Positions 57,134-64,000 of a stretch of 64,000 nucleotides of DNA are shown here, piece by piece (position 1 is the first letter of the stretch; the number at the start of each line of letters is the position of its first letter). Under the pieces are notes generated by a model, which ran no database searches, was not told the origin of the DNA, and was given only the letters and a program-made list of their open reading frames with translations. A program made the position numbers and the translations under genes. This stretch comes from UBA5189 sp040389445 (lineage in GTDB: Bacteria; Chloroflexota; Limnocylindria; Limnocylindrales; CSP1-4): contig JAZJZX010000025.1 in assembly GCA_040389445.1 (NCBI GenBank), positions 42,128 to 106,127 of the forward strand. Reading direction: 5' to 3'.

Positions 57134-57248
57134 CCCGGCCGACCGCGGGCCGCGGAATCGGCTCCCGCGCCTCCCCGCGCTCCGACGCGGTACCGACTGA
57201 ACCCCAACTGCTGGAGGTCGGACCACGATCGCCATCGACGAGTCGGCG

Positions 57249-57582
57249 ATCCGCGCCGGACGCACGATCCGCGCCACCCCGTGCCGGACGCACGATCCGC
57301 GCCGGACGCACGATCCGCGCCGGACGCACGATCCGCGCCACCCCGTGCCGGACGCACGATCCGCGNNNNNNNNNNNNNNNNNNNNNNNNNNNNNNNNNNN
57401 NNNNNNNNNNNNNNNNNNNNNNNNNNNNNNNNNNNNNNNNNNNNNNNNNNNNNNNNNNNNNNNNNATCCGCGCCGGACGCACGATCCGCGCCACCCCGTG
57501 CCGGACGCACGATCCGCGCCACCCCGTGCCGGACGCACGATCCGCGCCGGACGCACGATCCGCGCCGGACGCACGATCCGCG
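57249..57582. repeat. 18/28-bp interspersed tandem repeat
   Basis: Copies of an 18-bp unit CGCGCCGGACGCACGATC alternate irregularly with a 28-bp form that has an extra CACCCCGTGC. They flank a 100-N gap on both sides. Confidence 0.92.
57366..57465. other. Assembly gap of exactly 100 N
   Basis: Placeholder run inside the 18/28-bp repeat; true length unknown. Confidence 0.97.
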
Positions 57583-57674
57583 CGTCCTGGCTCCTCGCGA
57601 GGGAGGTCCGCCCGGCGCTCGTTCGGGACTGACCGAGCTGGCCCCCGGCCCGGGCGCGTCGCCCAGGCAATGGA

Positions 57675-57705
57675 AAAGCTCCCGCCGACATCCGGCGGGA
57701 GCTTT
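57675..57705 (-). terminator. Rho-independent terminator of the secreted acidic protein gene
   Basis: Perfect 13-bp stem (AAAGCTCCCGCCG with CGGCGGGAGCTTT) and a five-base loop, 24 bp after the stop of the leftward gene. On the minus strand it ends in CTTTTCC. Confidence 0.85.
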
Positions 57706-57728
57706 CGTCACGAGATGATCCGAATGGA

Positions 57729-58112
57729 CTACTCGTTGCCTTCGAACTGGTGGTCGGCGTTGGGATCGTTCGGGTCGTCGGCGTGGCCGCCCGGCCCGTC
57801 GGTCTCCGTCCCGGCAGCCTCGCCGGCAGCCTCGCCGGCCGCTTCGGCCTCGGTCCCGGCAGCGCCGGCGACATCCGGCGTGGTCTGGTCGCCTTCCTGG
57901 AGCGTGTCGGTGTCGGTCCCGGCGGGCTCGGCAGCCTCGACGCCCGGGGCTGCCTCGACGGCCGGGGCTGCCTCGACGACCGAGACCGCCGGGGCCGCGT
58001 CCACCGCCGGGATCGAGGGGGTGCCGTTGCTCGCGAATGCGGAGCCCGCACCGCTGATCAGAAGGACCGCCGCGGCGCTGAGGACCGCCGGGCGAAATCG
58101 CGCGATGTTCAT
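57729..58112 (-). CDS. Small secreted acidic Ala/Glu-rich protein
   Basis: A 127-residue protein. ATG at 58112 has GGAAG seven bases upstream. The signal peptide is MNIARFRPAVLSAAAVLLIS ending near AFAS. The mature part is low-complexity and acidic: repeats of EAAPAVEAAP and AAGEAAG, then a Pro/Asp/Asn-rich end (GGHADDPNDPNADH). Probably unfolded, perhaps metal-binding through the Asp/His-rich end. It is divergent from an OmpR-type regulator gene and is a natural target for it. A strong terminator follows. Confidence 0.7.
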   Translation of the reverse strand: MNIARFRPAVLSAAAVLLISGAGSAFASNGTPSIPAVDAAPAVSVVEAAPAVEAAPGVEAAEPAGTDTDTLQEGDQTTPDVAGAAGTEAEAAGEAAGEAAGTETDGPGGHADDPNDPNADHQFEGNE

Positions 58113-58213
58113 CGTTGCTTCCAATGCTGCTCGTGGGCCGGACATCTATCCGACCTCGACGGCAAGGTTGCCCGAGCGTCCATGAAGATTCGGTAAATCG
58201 ATCACGAACGTGC

Positions 58214-58230
58214 ATTCATATGGGATTCAT
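58214..58230. promoter_or_regulatory. Candidate response-regulator direct repeat
   Basis: ATTCAT at 58214 and again at 58225, spaced 11 bp, one helical turn, in the gap between the acidic protein gene and the regulator gene. OmpR-type regulators often bind such repeats, but two short copies can occur by chance. Confidence 0.35.
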
Positions 58231-58244
58231 CATTTCGCGTCATC

Positions 58245-58952
58245 GTGGCACCCGTGAAGATCCTGGTCCTCGAGGACGACACCCGCCTGGCCGCCCTGCT
58301 GGCGCGTGGCCTCAGGCGCGAGGGACACGCCATCGACGCCGCCGGGACGGTCGAGGACGCAGAGTGGATGATCGCCGAGTCGGTGTACGACGTCCTCCTC
58401 CTCGACGTGATGCTCCCGGATGGCGATGGGTTCAGTCTCTGCGGCCGCCTTCGCGCCGCTGGCAACTGGACCCCGGTGCTCATGCTCACGGCTCGCGACG
58501 CGGTGACGGATCGGGTTCGCGGCCTCGATGTCGGGGCCGATGACTATCTGGTGAAGCCGTTCGCCTTTGCCGAGCTCCTCGCGCGGCTACGAGCGCTGGC
58601 ACGACGCGGCTCGAGCGAGCGACCCACCGCCTTGACGTCGGGTGATCTGACGCTCGATCCGGCAAGCCGTCAGGTCCAGGTCGGAACCCGTGCGATCACC
58701 CTCACGGGTCGCGAGTTCGCGCTCCTCGAGTACCTCATGCGCCACGAGAACGAGGTCATGACCCGGTCCCGCATCATCGAGGAGGTATGGGATTGGGCGT
58801 TCGAGGGGAGCCCGCGAATCATCGATGTCTACGTTCGAACGCTGCGTGCGCGCATGGGCACAGGACGATCGATCCCCCGGATCGAGACGGTGCGTGGGTC
58901 CGGATACGTCCTCCGCGGACCGATCGGACACCCCCCTGAGCAGCGACCGTGA
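58245..58952 (+). CDS. OmpR-family response regulator
   Basis: A 235-residue regulator. The receiver shows KILVLEDDTRLAALL at the start, the phospho-aspartate in VLLLDVMLPDGDGF near residue 56 and KPFAFAELLARL near 105. The winged helix follows with LTGREFALLEYLMRHENEV and IIDVYVRTLRARMG. The start is GTG at 58245; a second GTG three codons on is possible. Its stop overlaps the kinase GTG (GTGA), so the pair forms a classic two-component operon. Confidence 0.93.
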   Translation: MAPVKILVLEDDTRLAALLARGLRREGHAIDAAGTVEDAEWMIAESVYDVLLLDVMLPDGDGFSLCGRLRAAGNWTPVLMLTARDAVTDRVRGLDVGADDYLVKPFAFAELLARLRALARRGSSERPTALTSGDLTLDPASRQVQVGTRAITLTGREFALLEYLMRHENEVMTRSRIIEEVWDWAFEGSPRIIDVYVRTLRARMGTGRSIPRIETVRGSGYVLRGPIGHPPEQRP

Positions 58953-60292
58953 CCGTCCGAGCGCGCCTGACCGTGATCTACGCGCTGGCGATGCTCGCCA
59001 CGCTGAGCCTCGCCGGCGTGGTCGTGTGGTGGCAACTCCAATCGGCCCTGCGGATGTCGCTGGACCAGGCGCTGGAGTCCCAGGCCAGCGCGGCCCTGAA
59101 TGCGATCGAGAACCAGGGACAGGTTGGGCTCCAGGAGGGCGACGGCATCACCCACACGGGGGTCTTCGTGGTGATCTTCGACGGAACCGGTGCCGTGATC
59201 GACGCGACCGTGGGAGCACCCGCCGATCTTCGGGCGCCCCGTGCCGGTCCGGCGATGAGCGATGTCGTTCTTGGAACGACCAGATATGCGCTTCACACCG
59301 TCGTTTCGGAAGGTGGACTTCGCGTCGTCGCCGGGAGCGACCTCGCTGCGCTGGACGCAACGATTGCACGGCTGGCGAGATCGCTCGCGGCCGTCGAGGG
59401 CATTGCCCTGGGCCTGTCGCTCTTTGGCGGCTGGTGGCTCGCGGGTCGCGCCCTTCGCCCGGTCGCAATGATCACGACGGAAGCGGGGAGGATCGGCGCG
59501 GCCGATGTCGAGCGCCGGCTGCCGGTCCCGAAGCAGCGCGATGAGCTGCACCAGCTCGCCGTCACCCTGAACGGAATGCTGGAACGCGTGTCGGAGGCCA
59601 TGCGGCGGCAGCGGATGTTCGTCGCCGCGGCATCCCACGATCTCCGCACACCGATCTCGGCTCTCCAGGCGGAACTCGATCTCGCGGAAGACCCTCACAC
59701 GACCGAACCGGAACTCCGGGCGGCGGTCCGGGCGGCGCACGCGGATGTCGTCCGTCTGGGTGAACTGGCGGCCGCCCTGCTCGACCTGGCGGCGGTGGAT
59801 GCGGACGGCCGCGCCCTGGTCCGGTCCCCGGTGATGGCCGACCTGCTGCTCCAGGCCGTGGCTCGTCGCGTTGAGCCCCTCGCTCGCCAGCGCGACATCC
59901 GGATACGCCAGGGCTCGCCCGCACGCCTCATTCGCGTCGATCGGATCCGAATCGAGCAGGCGGTCACCAATATCGTCATGAACGCGATCGCCTATGCCCC
60001 GGCGGGTTCCGAGGTCGAATTGACCGCTCGCGTGGAACTGGTGCCCGAGCCTCGGCCATCGGAGACGACGACGCTGCTCATCATCGAGATTCTCGATCGG
60101 GGCCCGGGCATTCCCCCGGACCTGGCGGATAGCCTCTTCCTGCCGTTCCATCGCGGACCCGACGCCAACGCCCCTGGAACCGGTCTCGGGCTGGCCACTG
60201 CGGCGGCGGCTGTACGGGCGCATCACGGCACCATCGGGTTCGATCAACGCGAGGGCGGCGGAACGCGCTTCTGGATCTCCGTTCCCGCATAG
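58949..60292 (+). CDS. Sensor histidine kinase (EnvZ/QseC-like)
   Basis: A 447-residue kinase. Helix 1 is about 5-28, the external sensor domain about 29-145, and helix 2 about 150-172 (VEGIALGLSLFGGWWLAGR), followed by HAMP (RRLPVPKQRDELHQLA). The H-box is AASHDLRTPISALQAELDL near residue 230, the N-box VTNIVMNAIAYAPA near 335, G1 DRGPGIPPDLAD and G2 GTGLGLATAAAAV. The GTG start overlaps the regulator stop. The external domain matches no ligand family I know. Confidence 0.93.
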   Translation: MTVRARLTVIYALAMLATLSLAGVVVWWQLQSALRMSLDQALESQASAALNAIENQGQVGLQEGDGITHTGVFVVIFDGTGAVIDATVGAPADLRAPRAGPAMSDVVLGTTRYALHTVVSEGGLRVVAGSDLAALDATIARLARSLAAVEGIALGLSLFGGWWLAGRALRPVAMITTEAGRIGAADVERRLPVPKQRDELHQLAVTLNGMLERVSEAMRRQRMFVAAASHDLRTPISALQAELDLAEDPHTTEPELRAAVRAAHADVVRLGELAAALLDLAAVDADGRALVRSPVMADLLLQAVARRVEPLARQRDIRIRQGSPARLIRVDRIRIEQAVTNIVMNAIAYAPAGSEVELTARVELVPEPRPSETTTLLIIEILDRGPGIPPDLADSLFLPFHRGPDANAPGTGLGLATAAAAVRAHHGTIGFDQREGGGTRFWISVPA

Positions 60293-60444
60293 CACCTGGC
60301 GGGGCTGCATCGCCGAGGCTGCTACCGTAGTCGTACTCGGATCGCCTCCAGCCAGAGACGGTTCGGGAAGAGCCCGAAGGACGAGGAACCGCCCTTCGGG
60401 CTCGCTGCTTCCCATCCAGATTGAACCCGGGGGTCCCTCACTCG
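60293..60444. other. Region between the kinase gene and an oxidoreductase remnant
   Basis: About 150 bp. Holds the strong hairpin at 60370-60403 and no gene. The remnant's ATG is at 60445. Confidence 0.5.
60370..60403. terminator. Hairpin between the kinase gene and the oxidoreductase remnant
   Basis: Perfect 11-bp stem GAGCCCGAAGG with CCTTCGGGCTC, extended outward by GGGAAG (60365-60370) and CTTCCC (60408-60413). It may terminate the two-component operon or be a leader structure of the truncated gene. No T-tract. Confidence 0.45.
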
Positions 60445-60582
60445 ATGTCCACCATTCGCCTCGGCGCCCTCTGCTGGAACCAGTACACCGACTGGCCGAG
60501 CCTCCTGGAGGCAGGGAAACGGGCCGACCGCCTCGGGTTCGACACGCTTTGGATGTCGTCGCGGTCGGTGATGAACGCGTGA
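60445..60582 (+). pseudogene. N-terminal remnant of an LLM-class flavin-dependent oxidoreductase gene
   Basis: Residues 1-36 read MSTIRLGALCWNQYTDWPSL, then LEAGKRADRLGFDTLW. That is the start of a luciferase-like (F420 or FMN) oxidoreductase, in which LGFDTLWTWDH would be expected next. Homology stops at about 60552 and the frame closes at 60582. From there on the opposite strand holds an IS1380 transposase fragment, so insertion or rearrangement removed the rest of about 300 residues. Confidence 0.7.
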
Positions 60583-60815
60583 TAGTCGTACAGGACGAAT
60601 GCCGCGAGCTGGCTGCCCGGGGTCGGGCGGACCCGCCGGACGATGAGTCGGACCGGCGTCGCGTCCTTCTGGTCGGCGAACGGGGTGTACCTCGTCTCGG
60701 CCACGTCGGCCCCGCCCTCGAGCCAGTACGGGATCGGGCTCCAGGCTTCGTCGGGGATCGCCTCGATGAGCCGGCGGATCGAGGTGTGCTGGCGGACCGT
60801 GATGCTGAAGCTGCA
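60555..60815 (-). pseudogene. IS1380-family transposase fragment
   Basis: About 87 residues resembling the central part of IS1380 transposases: CSFSITVRQHTSIRRLIEAI, then EAWSPIPYWLEGGADVAET, YTPFADQ, VRLIVRRVRPTPGSQLA and YDYHAFITDRD. The DDE core on either side is missing. No terminal repeats remain. It abuts the oxidoreductase remnant. Confidence 0.8.
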
Positions 60816-60938
60816 GCCGCTCTGAGAAGCAATATCCCATGAGATCGGAAGACGTCTGGGCTTGCGTATGTGGGGCCGAGATCCGCCGAATCGGTCAGGC
60901 CGCAAACTAGAGCGGTAGAACTTCCCAGAGGATTCGGA

Positions 60939-61223
60939 TCAAGGTACTTGCAGGTCTGACGGCGAAAGGGGAACCGTATGCTTTTCTGGCCCGTAGGGAT
61001 CCTGGAAGGAGTATGGAATGCAGTCAAGCTCAGGACCTGTATCACTAAGGGCGACGGCCGGGTCGATATCAGAGGTAAAGACCAGGGGTGGGCATGTTGC
61101 GCGGGCCGCGGCGGCGGCGTTCTGTCCGCTTCCAGTCGATGCGATTACGCCCATAGCCATCATGAGAGCCAACAAGAGGAGGATTGGTGCGGCCCACCGT
61201 CCTCGGGAAGTGCTCCTTAGCAT
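60939..61223 (-). CDS. Small exported protein of unknown function
   Basis: A 94-residue protein. ATG at 61223 overlaps the stop of the upstream gene by seven bases and has GGGAG upstream. The N-terminus MLRSTSRGRWAAPILLLLAL leads into a signal peptide or anchor helix. The mature part has two cysteines (ATCPPLVF, LDCIPYSF) and ends PLSPSDLQVP. I do not recognise it. Base composition is less GC-rich than in the rest of the window. Confidence 0.55.
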   Translation of the reverse strand: MLRSTSRGRWAAPILLLLALMMAMGVIASTGSGQNAAAAARATCPPLVFTSDIDPAVALSDTGPELDCIPYSFQDPYGPEKHTVPLSPSDLQVP

Positions 61224-61948
61224 GTCGCTGCTCCCGTCCTCTCCTCTGTGAACTTGTAGGAGTTGAGCTGCCAAGCCGAGGTATACGGACCCGATGTGGC
61301 GGATTTGCTAACGCCGGTAGTCCAGTACTGCCAAGCGGAAGACGAGTCCTTTACGGTTACCGGGTGCCACTGGACCTTCGTATCGGGGCTCGTCGCAAGC
61401 GCGGCATGCTTCTTGCACGGGTTCCCTGGGTCGACCTCGTTGTACGCTTCAACGTTCTGACCTCCCGCCCCAAAGCTGAACGTCCGCAGAGTCAGCCACG
61501 AAGACCCTTGCCATAGCTTGGCGCTCCAAGTGCACGTCGCACTGCACGAGGACTCTATCCGGACAGCAACAGTTGAGCCGGGCGTCACCGTACCGTGATA
61601 CAGCCAGCCAGGGCCACCATCGCCCTGGACATACGTGTAGATCTCCGGCTGAGGGTTCGGGGGCGCGCCCGTCTGGTGCCAAGCGACCTCAGCCCATCCG
61701 ATCTCGATCCACTTCGTGCCGTCAGAGAGCTTCGCAATGATTCGCTGTGAGACAAACCCCCCAGCGGAAGTGTCGTATACAACGTCAGGATTCCCAACCT
61801 CAATGGTGGCCGTTATGCCGCGCCATGTTCCCGTCGATTGCTGGCCCGTGTAGTGGGCTGGGGACCCGGAATGGGCCCATCCAGAATTGGCGAATACCAG
61901 TGAGATAGCGCTAGCGGAGAAGACCGCTAGGCGAGTCCTGACCTTCAT
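61217..61948 (-). CDS. Exported protein of unknown function
   Basis: A 243-residue protein. ATG at 61948 has GAGG eight bases upstream. The signal peptide is MKVRTRLAVFSASAISLVFA, with cleavage near GWAHS. The mature part looks like a beta-rich secreted domain: WRGITATIEVGNPDVVYDT, WIEIGWAEVAWHQ, YTYVQGDGGPGWL, STVAVRIES, then a cysteine pair CSATCTW and a late CKKHAAL. No family recognised. It heads a two-gene unit with the 94-residue protein. Composition suggests recent acquisition. Confidence 0.65.
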   Translation of the reverse strand: MKVRTRLAVFSASAISLVFANSGWAHSGSPAHYTGQQSTGTWRGITATIEVGNPDVVYDTSAGGFVSQRIIAKLSDGTKWIEIGWAEVAWHQTGAPPNPQPEIYTYVQGDGGPGWLYHGTVTPGSTVAVRIESSCSATCTWSAKLWQGSSWLTLRTFSFGAGGQNVEAYNEVDPGNPCKKHAALATSPDTKVQWHPVTVKDSSSAWQYWTTGVSKSATSGPYTSAWQLNSYKFTEERTGAATC

Positions 61949-62196
61949 TCTGGCACCTCATCTCGACGACCAGATCCCGCGACCGTACCACTAAGCGTTC
62001 GAATGTCAACTACTGTTCGCACACCGGAGTATTTCCCGGGCGGAACCTACGGCCGCCGGTTCGGGACGCCGCGTCGCATCGCGTTGACGGCTGACACGCT
62101 GATCTCGTCTCGCTTCGCCGACATCGAGCGACGAACCTACGCTGTCGTCTTCGCTATCGTCGAGGCGCTGTAAGGCTCGCGGCGGGAACTGGGGGG
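61949..62196. other. Intergenic region with a doubtful short frame
   Basis: About 250 bp. A rightward frame at 62003-62173 encodes 56 residues (MSTTVRTPEYFPGG... to FAIVEAL) but has no ribosome site and no similarity I can see. I leave it uncalled. Confidence 0.4.
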
Positions 62197-62736
62197 TCAG
62201 GAGCCGCCCGGCTCGGCGGTCGGCAGAGCTGAGCGCAACGCCTCGACCTGCCTGAGGACGTCCTCGGATGCCTTGACGTCTCCAGCCACGGTCCACAGGC
62301 GCTTCCACACAGCCATGATCTCGTCGCTGTCGGCTCGAATGCGGACAATCTCCGCGGGCGAATAGAAGTCCTCGGCGTCTGCCCCGCGGCCCATCCGCGA
62401 AACCCAGTTGGCGAGCGCCTTCTGCTGGCTGTTGGCTCCCGCGTACTCGCCTGCTGCGTACAGCCTCCGGATCTCCTCGACGTGGTCCGCCATCGGCGAG
62501 GGAAACTCGGGGCCTGGGTCATGGCCCGAGCGCCGCGCGATCTCCGCCCGACGTTGATCCGCAGCGTCGCGAAGTGTGGCGCCGAGTAGTTCGAGCCACC
62601 GAGCCGTTCGCAGGTCGTTTCGCCTGAGGGACGTGACCGGGTAGCCAGGACGGAACCAATCCCGCGGTGAGCGCCCAATGATGCGACCCACGACCCACCA
62701 GAACGTAGCGCCCACCACGCCGTAGGTGACGAGCAC
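62197..62736 (-). CDS. Single-helix membrane protein of unknown function beside an IS element
   Basis: About 179 residues from GTG 62736. One N-terminal helix (VLVTYGVVGATFWWVVGRII) is followed by a soluble, largely helical part (EIRRLYAAGEYAGANSQQKAL, EIVRIRADSDEIMAVWKRL). An ATG at 62769 also fits in frame, but its first residues (MSHKPRELHL) are encoded by the terminal repeat of the IS481-type element. The insertion therefore lies just upstream of the native start and adds a new one. Function unknown. Confidence 0.55.
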   Translation of the reverse strand: MLVTYGVVGATFWWVVGRIIGRSPRDWFRPGYPVTSLRRNDLRTARWLELLGATLRDAADQRRAEIARRSGHDPGPEFPSPMADHVEEIRRLYAAGEYAGANSQQKALANWVSRMGRGADAEDFYSPAEIVRIRADSDEIMAVWKRLWTVAGDVKASEDVLRQVEALRSALPTAEPGGS

Positions 62737-62742
62737 GGCTAG

Positions 62743-62773
62743 GTGTAGTTCCCGGGGTTTGTGAGACACGGGT
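62743..62773 (+). repeat. Left terminal inverted repeat of the IS481-type element
   Basis: 31 bp beginning GTGTAGTT. Identical to the reverse complement of the right end. Confidence 0.93.
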
Positions 62774-62798
62774 GATCGGTCCGCCTTAGCGTCGGTGG

Positions 62799-63889
62799 AT
62801 GGATGAGATCCCCGTCAAGAACCGCGCCGAACCGCACCGTCGTCTCCTCCGGCATACGTATCAGGAAGGCCCGGGCTTCCTCTTCCTGGCGACGCGGGGC
62901 GGACGACCGCCCGGGCCACCGGTTCGTCCCGATCTGGGCGCCCTGCGCTTCCGGGTTCGCTGTGTTCGCGTCGCCCGCGAGGAGGGCATCACGGCAGCCC
63001 TCGCCCTCGGGGCCAGTTGGGCGAGCCTCCACCGCTGGCGGCTCCGCTTCGAGGCCGGTGGTCTCGAAGCGCTCGTCGATCGACCGCGCGGGCCACACTT
63101 GACGCGCCTGCCCGGGTGGGTCGAGCAGGCGGTCATTGTCGTGCGTCTGCTGACGTACTGGAACTCGAAGCGACTGGCCGCCGAGTTCACCCGCCGGCTG
63201 ATCTATCCGCTCGACCACCACGCCGTCGACGGCCTGTTGGCCGAGTTCGGGACGGCGCGACCCTCGGTCCGACGAGCGCGTGGTCCGGCCTATGAGCGCG
63301 GCCGCCCCAATGAGCTCTGGCACATCGACATCAAGGGCCCATTCTTCCTGCGCCGCAGCCGGAGCGAGTACGAGAAGGTCTGGATCGTCGGCCTCGTCGA
63401 CGATCACTCGCGCTTCCTCATCGGCCTGCGCGTCCTGCCGCAGCCGCGGGCCCGACCGATCCTCGCCTGGCTCGACGATTGTGTGGAGCTGTGCGGGACG
63501 CCGCTCGAGCTGATGAGCGACAACGGGACACCGTTCGTCGTCTGGATGCCGGGCGTCCTGACCCTCTTCGGCAAGACCCTCGGGGAACTCCACATCCGGC
63601 ACCTTCGGACCCAGTGAACTCGCCCTGGACAAACGGCAAGATCGAGCGCTTCTGGGGGATCCTCCAGTCGGAGCTGCTCGACCGCGAGATCTTCCGGACG
63701 CTCGACGCAGCCGCTGACGGGCTCACCCGTTTCGCGACCTACTACAACTACGACCGACTCCACGGTGAGCTCGACTGGCACACGCCGGCCGAGCGCTACG
63801 ACGGAACGCCGTTCACTGCCCGCGGATTCGAGCGCATCCCGGCGCTCGACCACCTCCAAGGCTGGCTATCGGAGCTGATGACGGTCTGA
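62799..63889 (+). pseudogene. IS481-family transposase with an internal -1 frameshift
   Basis: A DDE transposase. The N-terminal helix-turn-helix region is seen in RVAREEGITAALALGASWASLHRWRLRFEAGG, split here only by length. Catalytic aspartates lie in LWHIDIKGPF and LMSDNGTPF; the glutamate is in TNGKIERFWG. The first frame ends at 63617 just after HIRHLRTQ. The rest (VNSPWTNGKIERFW to SELMTV) is in the -1 frame from about 63614. Re-reading one base at CAGTGA restores the protein, so this is one base lost or a programmed slip, though no classical slippery heptamer is present. Confidence 0.85.
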
Positions 63890-63919
63890 CCCGTGTCTCA
63901 CAAACCCCGGGAACTACAC
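63889..63919 (-). repeat. Right terminal inverted repeat of the IS481-type element
   Basis: 31 bp ending AACTACAC. A perfect match to the left end. Confidence 0.93.
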
Positions 63920-64000
63920 CTAGGGGTGCTCACCACCAGTTGGCGATTTGCAATCAACGAGCACGACCGAAAACCCCAGGCGACGGTGGGCCGTCGATCC

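Larger units (their letters stand above)
56476..57674. other. Gene-free repeat tract with two assembly gaps
   Basis: About 1.2 kb after the GNAT gene. It starts with a run of GGCGGGCTCTGGCGC- and GCGGGCGGGCGG-type repeats (about 56480-56672), then three ordered repeat families listed separately. Long open frames cross it in several phases, but they are pure translations of the repeats, so I see no gene. Confidence 0.75.
62743..63919. mobile_element. IS481-type insertion sequence flanked by CTAG
   Basis: 1177 bp with perfect 31-bp inverted repeats that begin GTGTAGTTCCCGGGG and end GAGACACGGGT (62743-62773 and 63889-63919). CTAG at 62739-62742 and again at 63920-63923 is the duplicated target. 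Bordetella IS481 is known to prefer NCTAGN. One transposase gene lies inside, broken by a single frameshift. Confidence 0.92.

Noticed and set aside
57249..57582. Possible CRISPR array
   Set aside because: The segments between repeats are themselves identical or absent, unit length is only 18 or 28 bp, and no cas genes are near. It is a minisatellite.
57000..57700. Repeat-encoded proteins on either strand around the second and third gaps
   Set aside because: Open frames exist in several phases only because repeats lack stop codons; no start signals or non-repetitive domains.
62003..62173. A 56-residue rightward ORF
   Set aside because: No ribosome binding site, no recognisable similarity, and it lies in a region with IS-related disturbance.

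Overview
The window is very GC-rich and reads as one contig of a bacterial genome, probably assembled from metagenomic or short-read data, because it holds three runs of exactly 100 N and each lies inside a tandem repeat. The gene set suggests Chloroflexota, perhaps a Limnocylindria/Ellin6529-like lineage. The supporting signs are an hrcA-grpE-dnaK operon under a perfect CIRCE element, a small DUF5679 protein, LexA boxes of the CGAAC-N4-GTTCG type, an ImuA/ImuB/DnaE2 cassette and many proline/serine-rich exported proteins. The taxonomic call is inference only; no 16S rRNA gene is present.

Layout. 1-10 kb (minus strand): a partial isochorismate synthase gene coupled to a TetR regulator that has its own palindromic operator, the heat-shock operon hrcA-grpE-dnaK, then lepA, a CPBP-family membrane protease and hemW. 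10-14 kb: beta-carbonic anhydrase, an EamA exporter and a large Ig/DUF11-like surface protein. 14-21.5 kb: ribosomal protein S20 with a long histone-H1-like tail, the lower-glycolysis operon gap-pgk-eno with a membrane protein behind it, a ROK sugar kinase, DUF5679 and a nucleoside phosphorylase. 21.6-26.3 kb: a 1222-residue lamin-tail/OB-fold surface protein and a small membrane protein. 26.3-34.9 kb: the SOS mutagenesis locus. dnaE2 and imuA-imuB-DUF6504 each have a LexA box, and they flank a lipoprotein gene and three tiny membrane-protein ORFs. 34.9-36.8 kb: an ECF sigma factor with a probable membrane anti-sigma partner, then tRNA-Ala(CGC). 37-41 kb: an ABC-2 exporter and two exported proteins of unknown role. 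41.2-48.6 kb: a tightly overlapped seven-gene operon (methyltransferase, response regulator, histidine kinase, lipoprotein, two ABC ATPases, FtsX-type permease). 48.8-56.5 kb: tRNA-Tyr, a YgjP-like metallopeptidase, two tandem paralogous exported proteins, tRNA-Ala(GGC), leuS and a GNAT gene. 56.5-57.7 kb: a gene-free tract of three repeat families with two assembly gaps. 57.7-60.3 kb: a secreted acidic protein divergent from an OmpR-type two-component system. 60.3-64 kb: an unstable end with a truncated LLM oxidoreductase gene fused to an IS1380 transposase remnant, two exported proteins of unknown role, and a complete IS481-type element inserted at CTAG with a frameshifted transposase.

The most notable points are the SOS locus with its tiny membrane proteins, the repeat insertion inside dnaE2, the H1-like tail on S20, a response regulator that appears to start at CTG within a CTGA overlap, the seven-gene two-component/ABC operon, and the general abundance of short tandem repeats.
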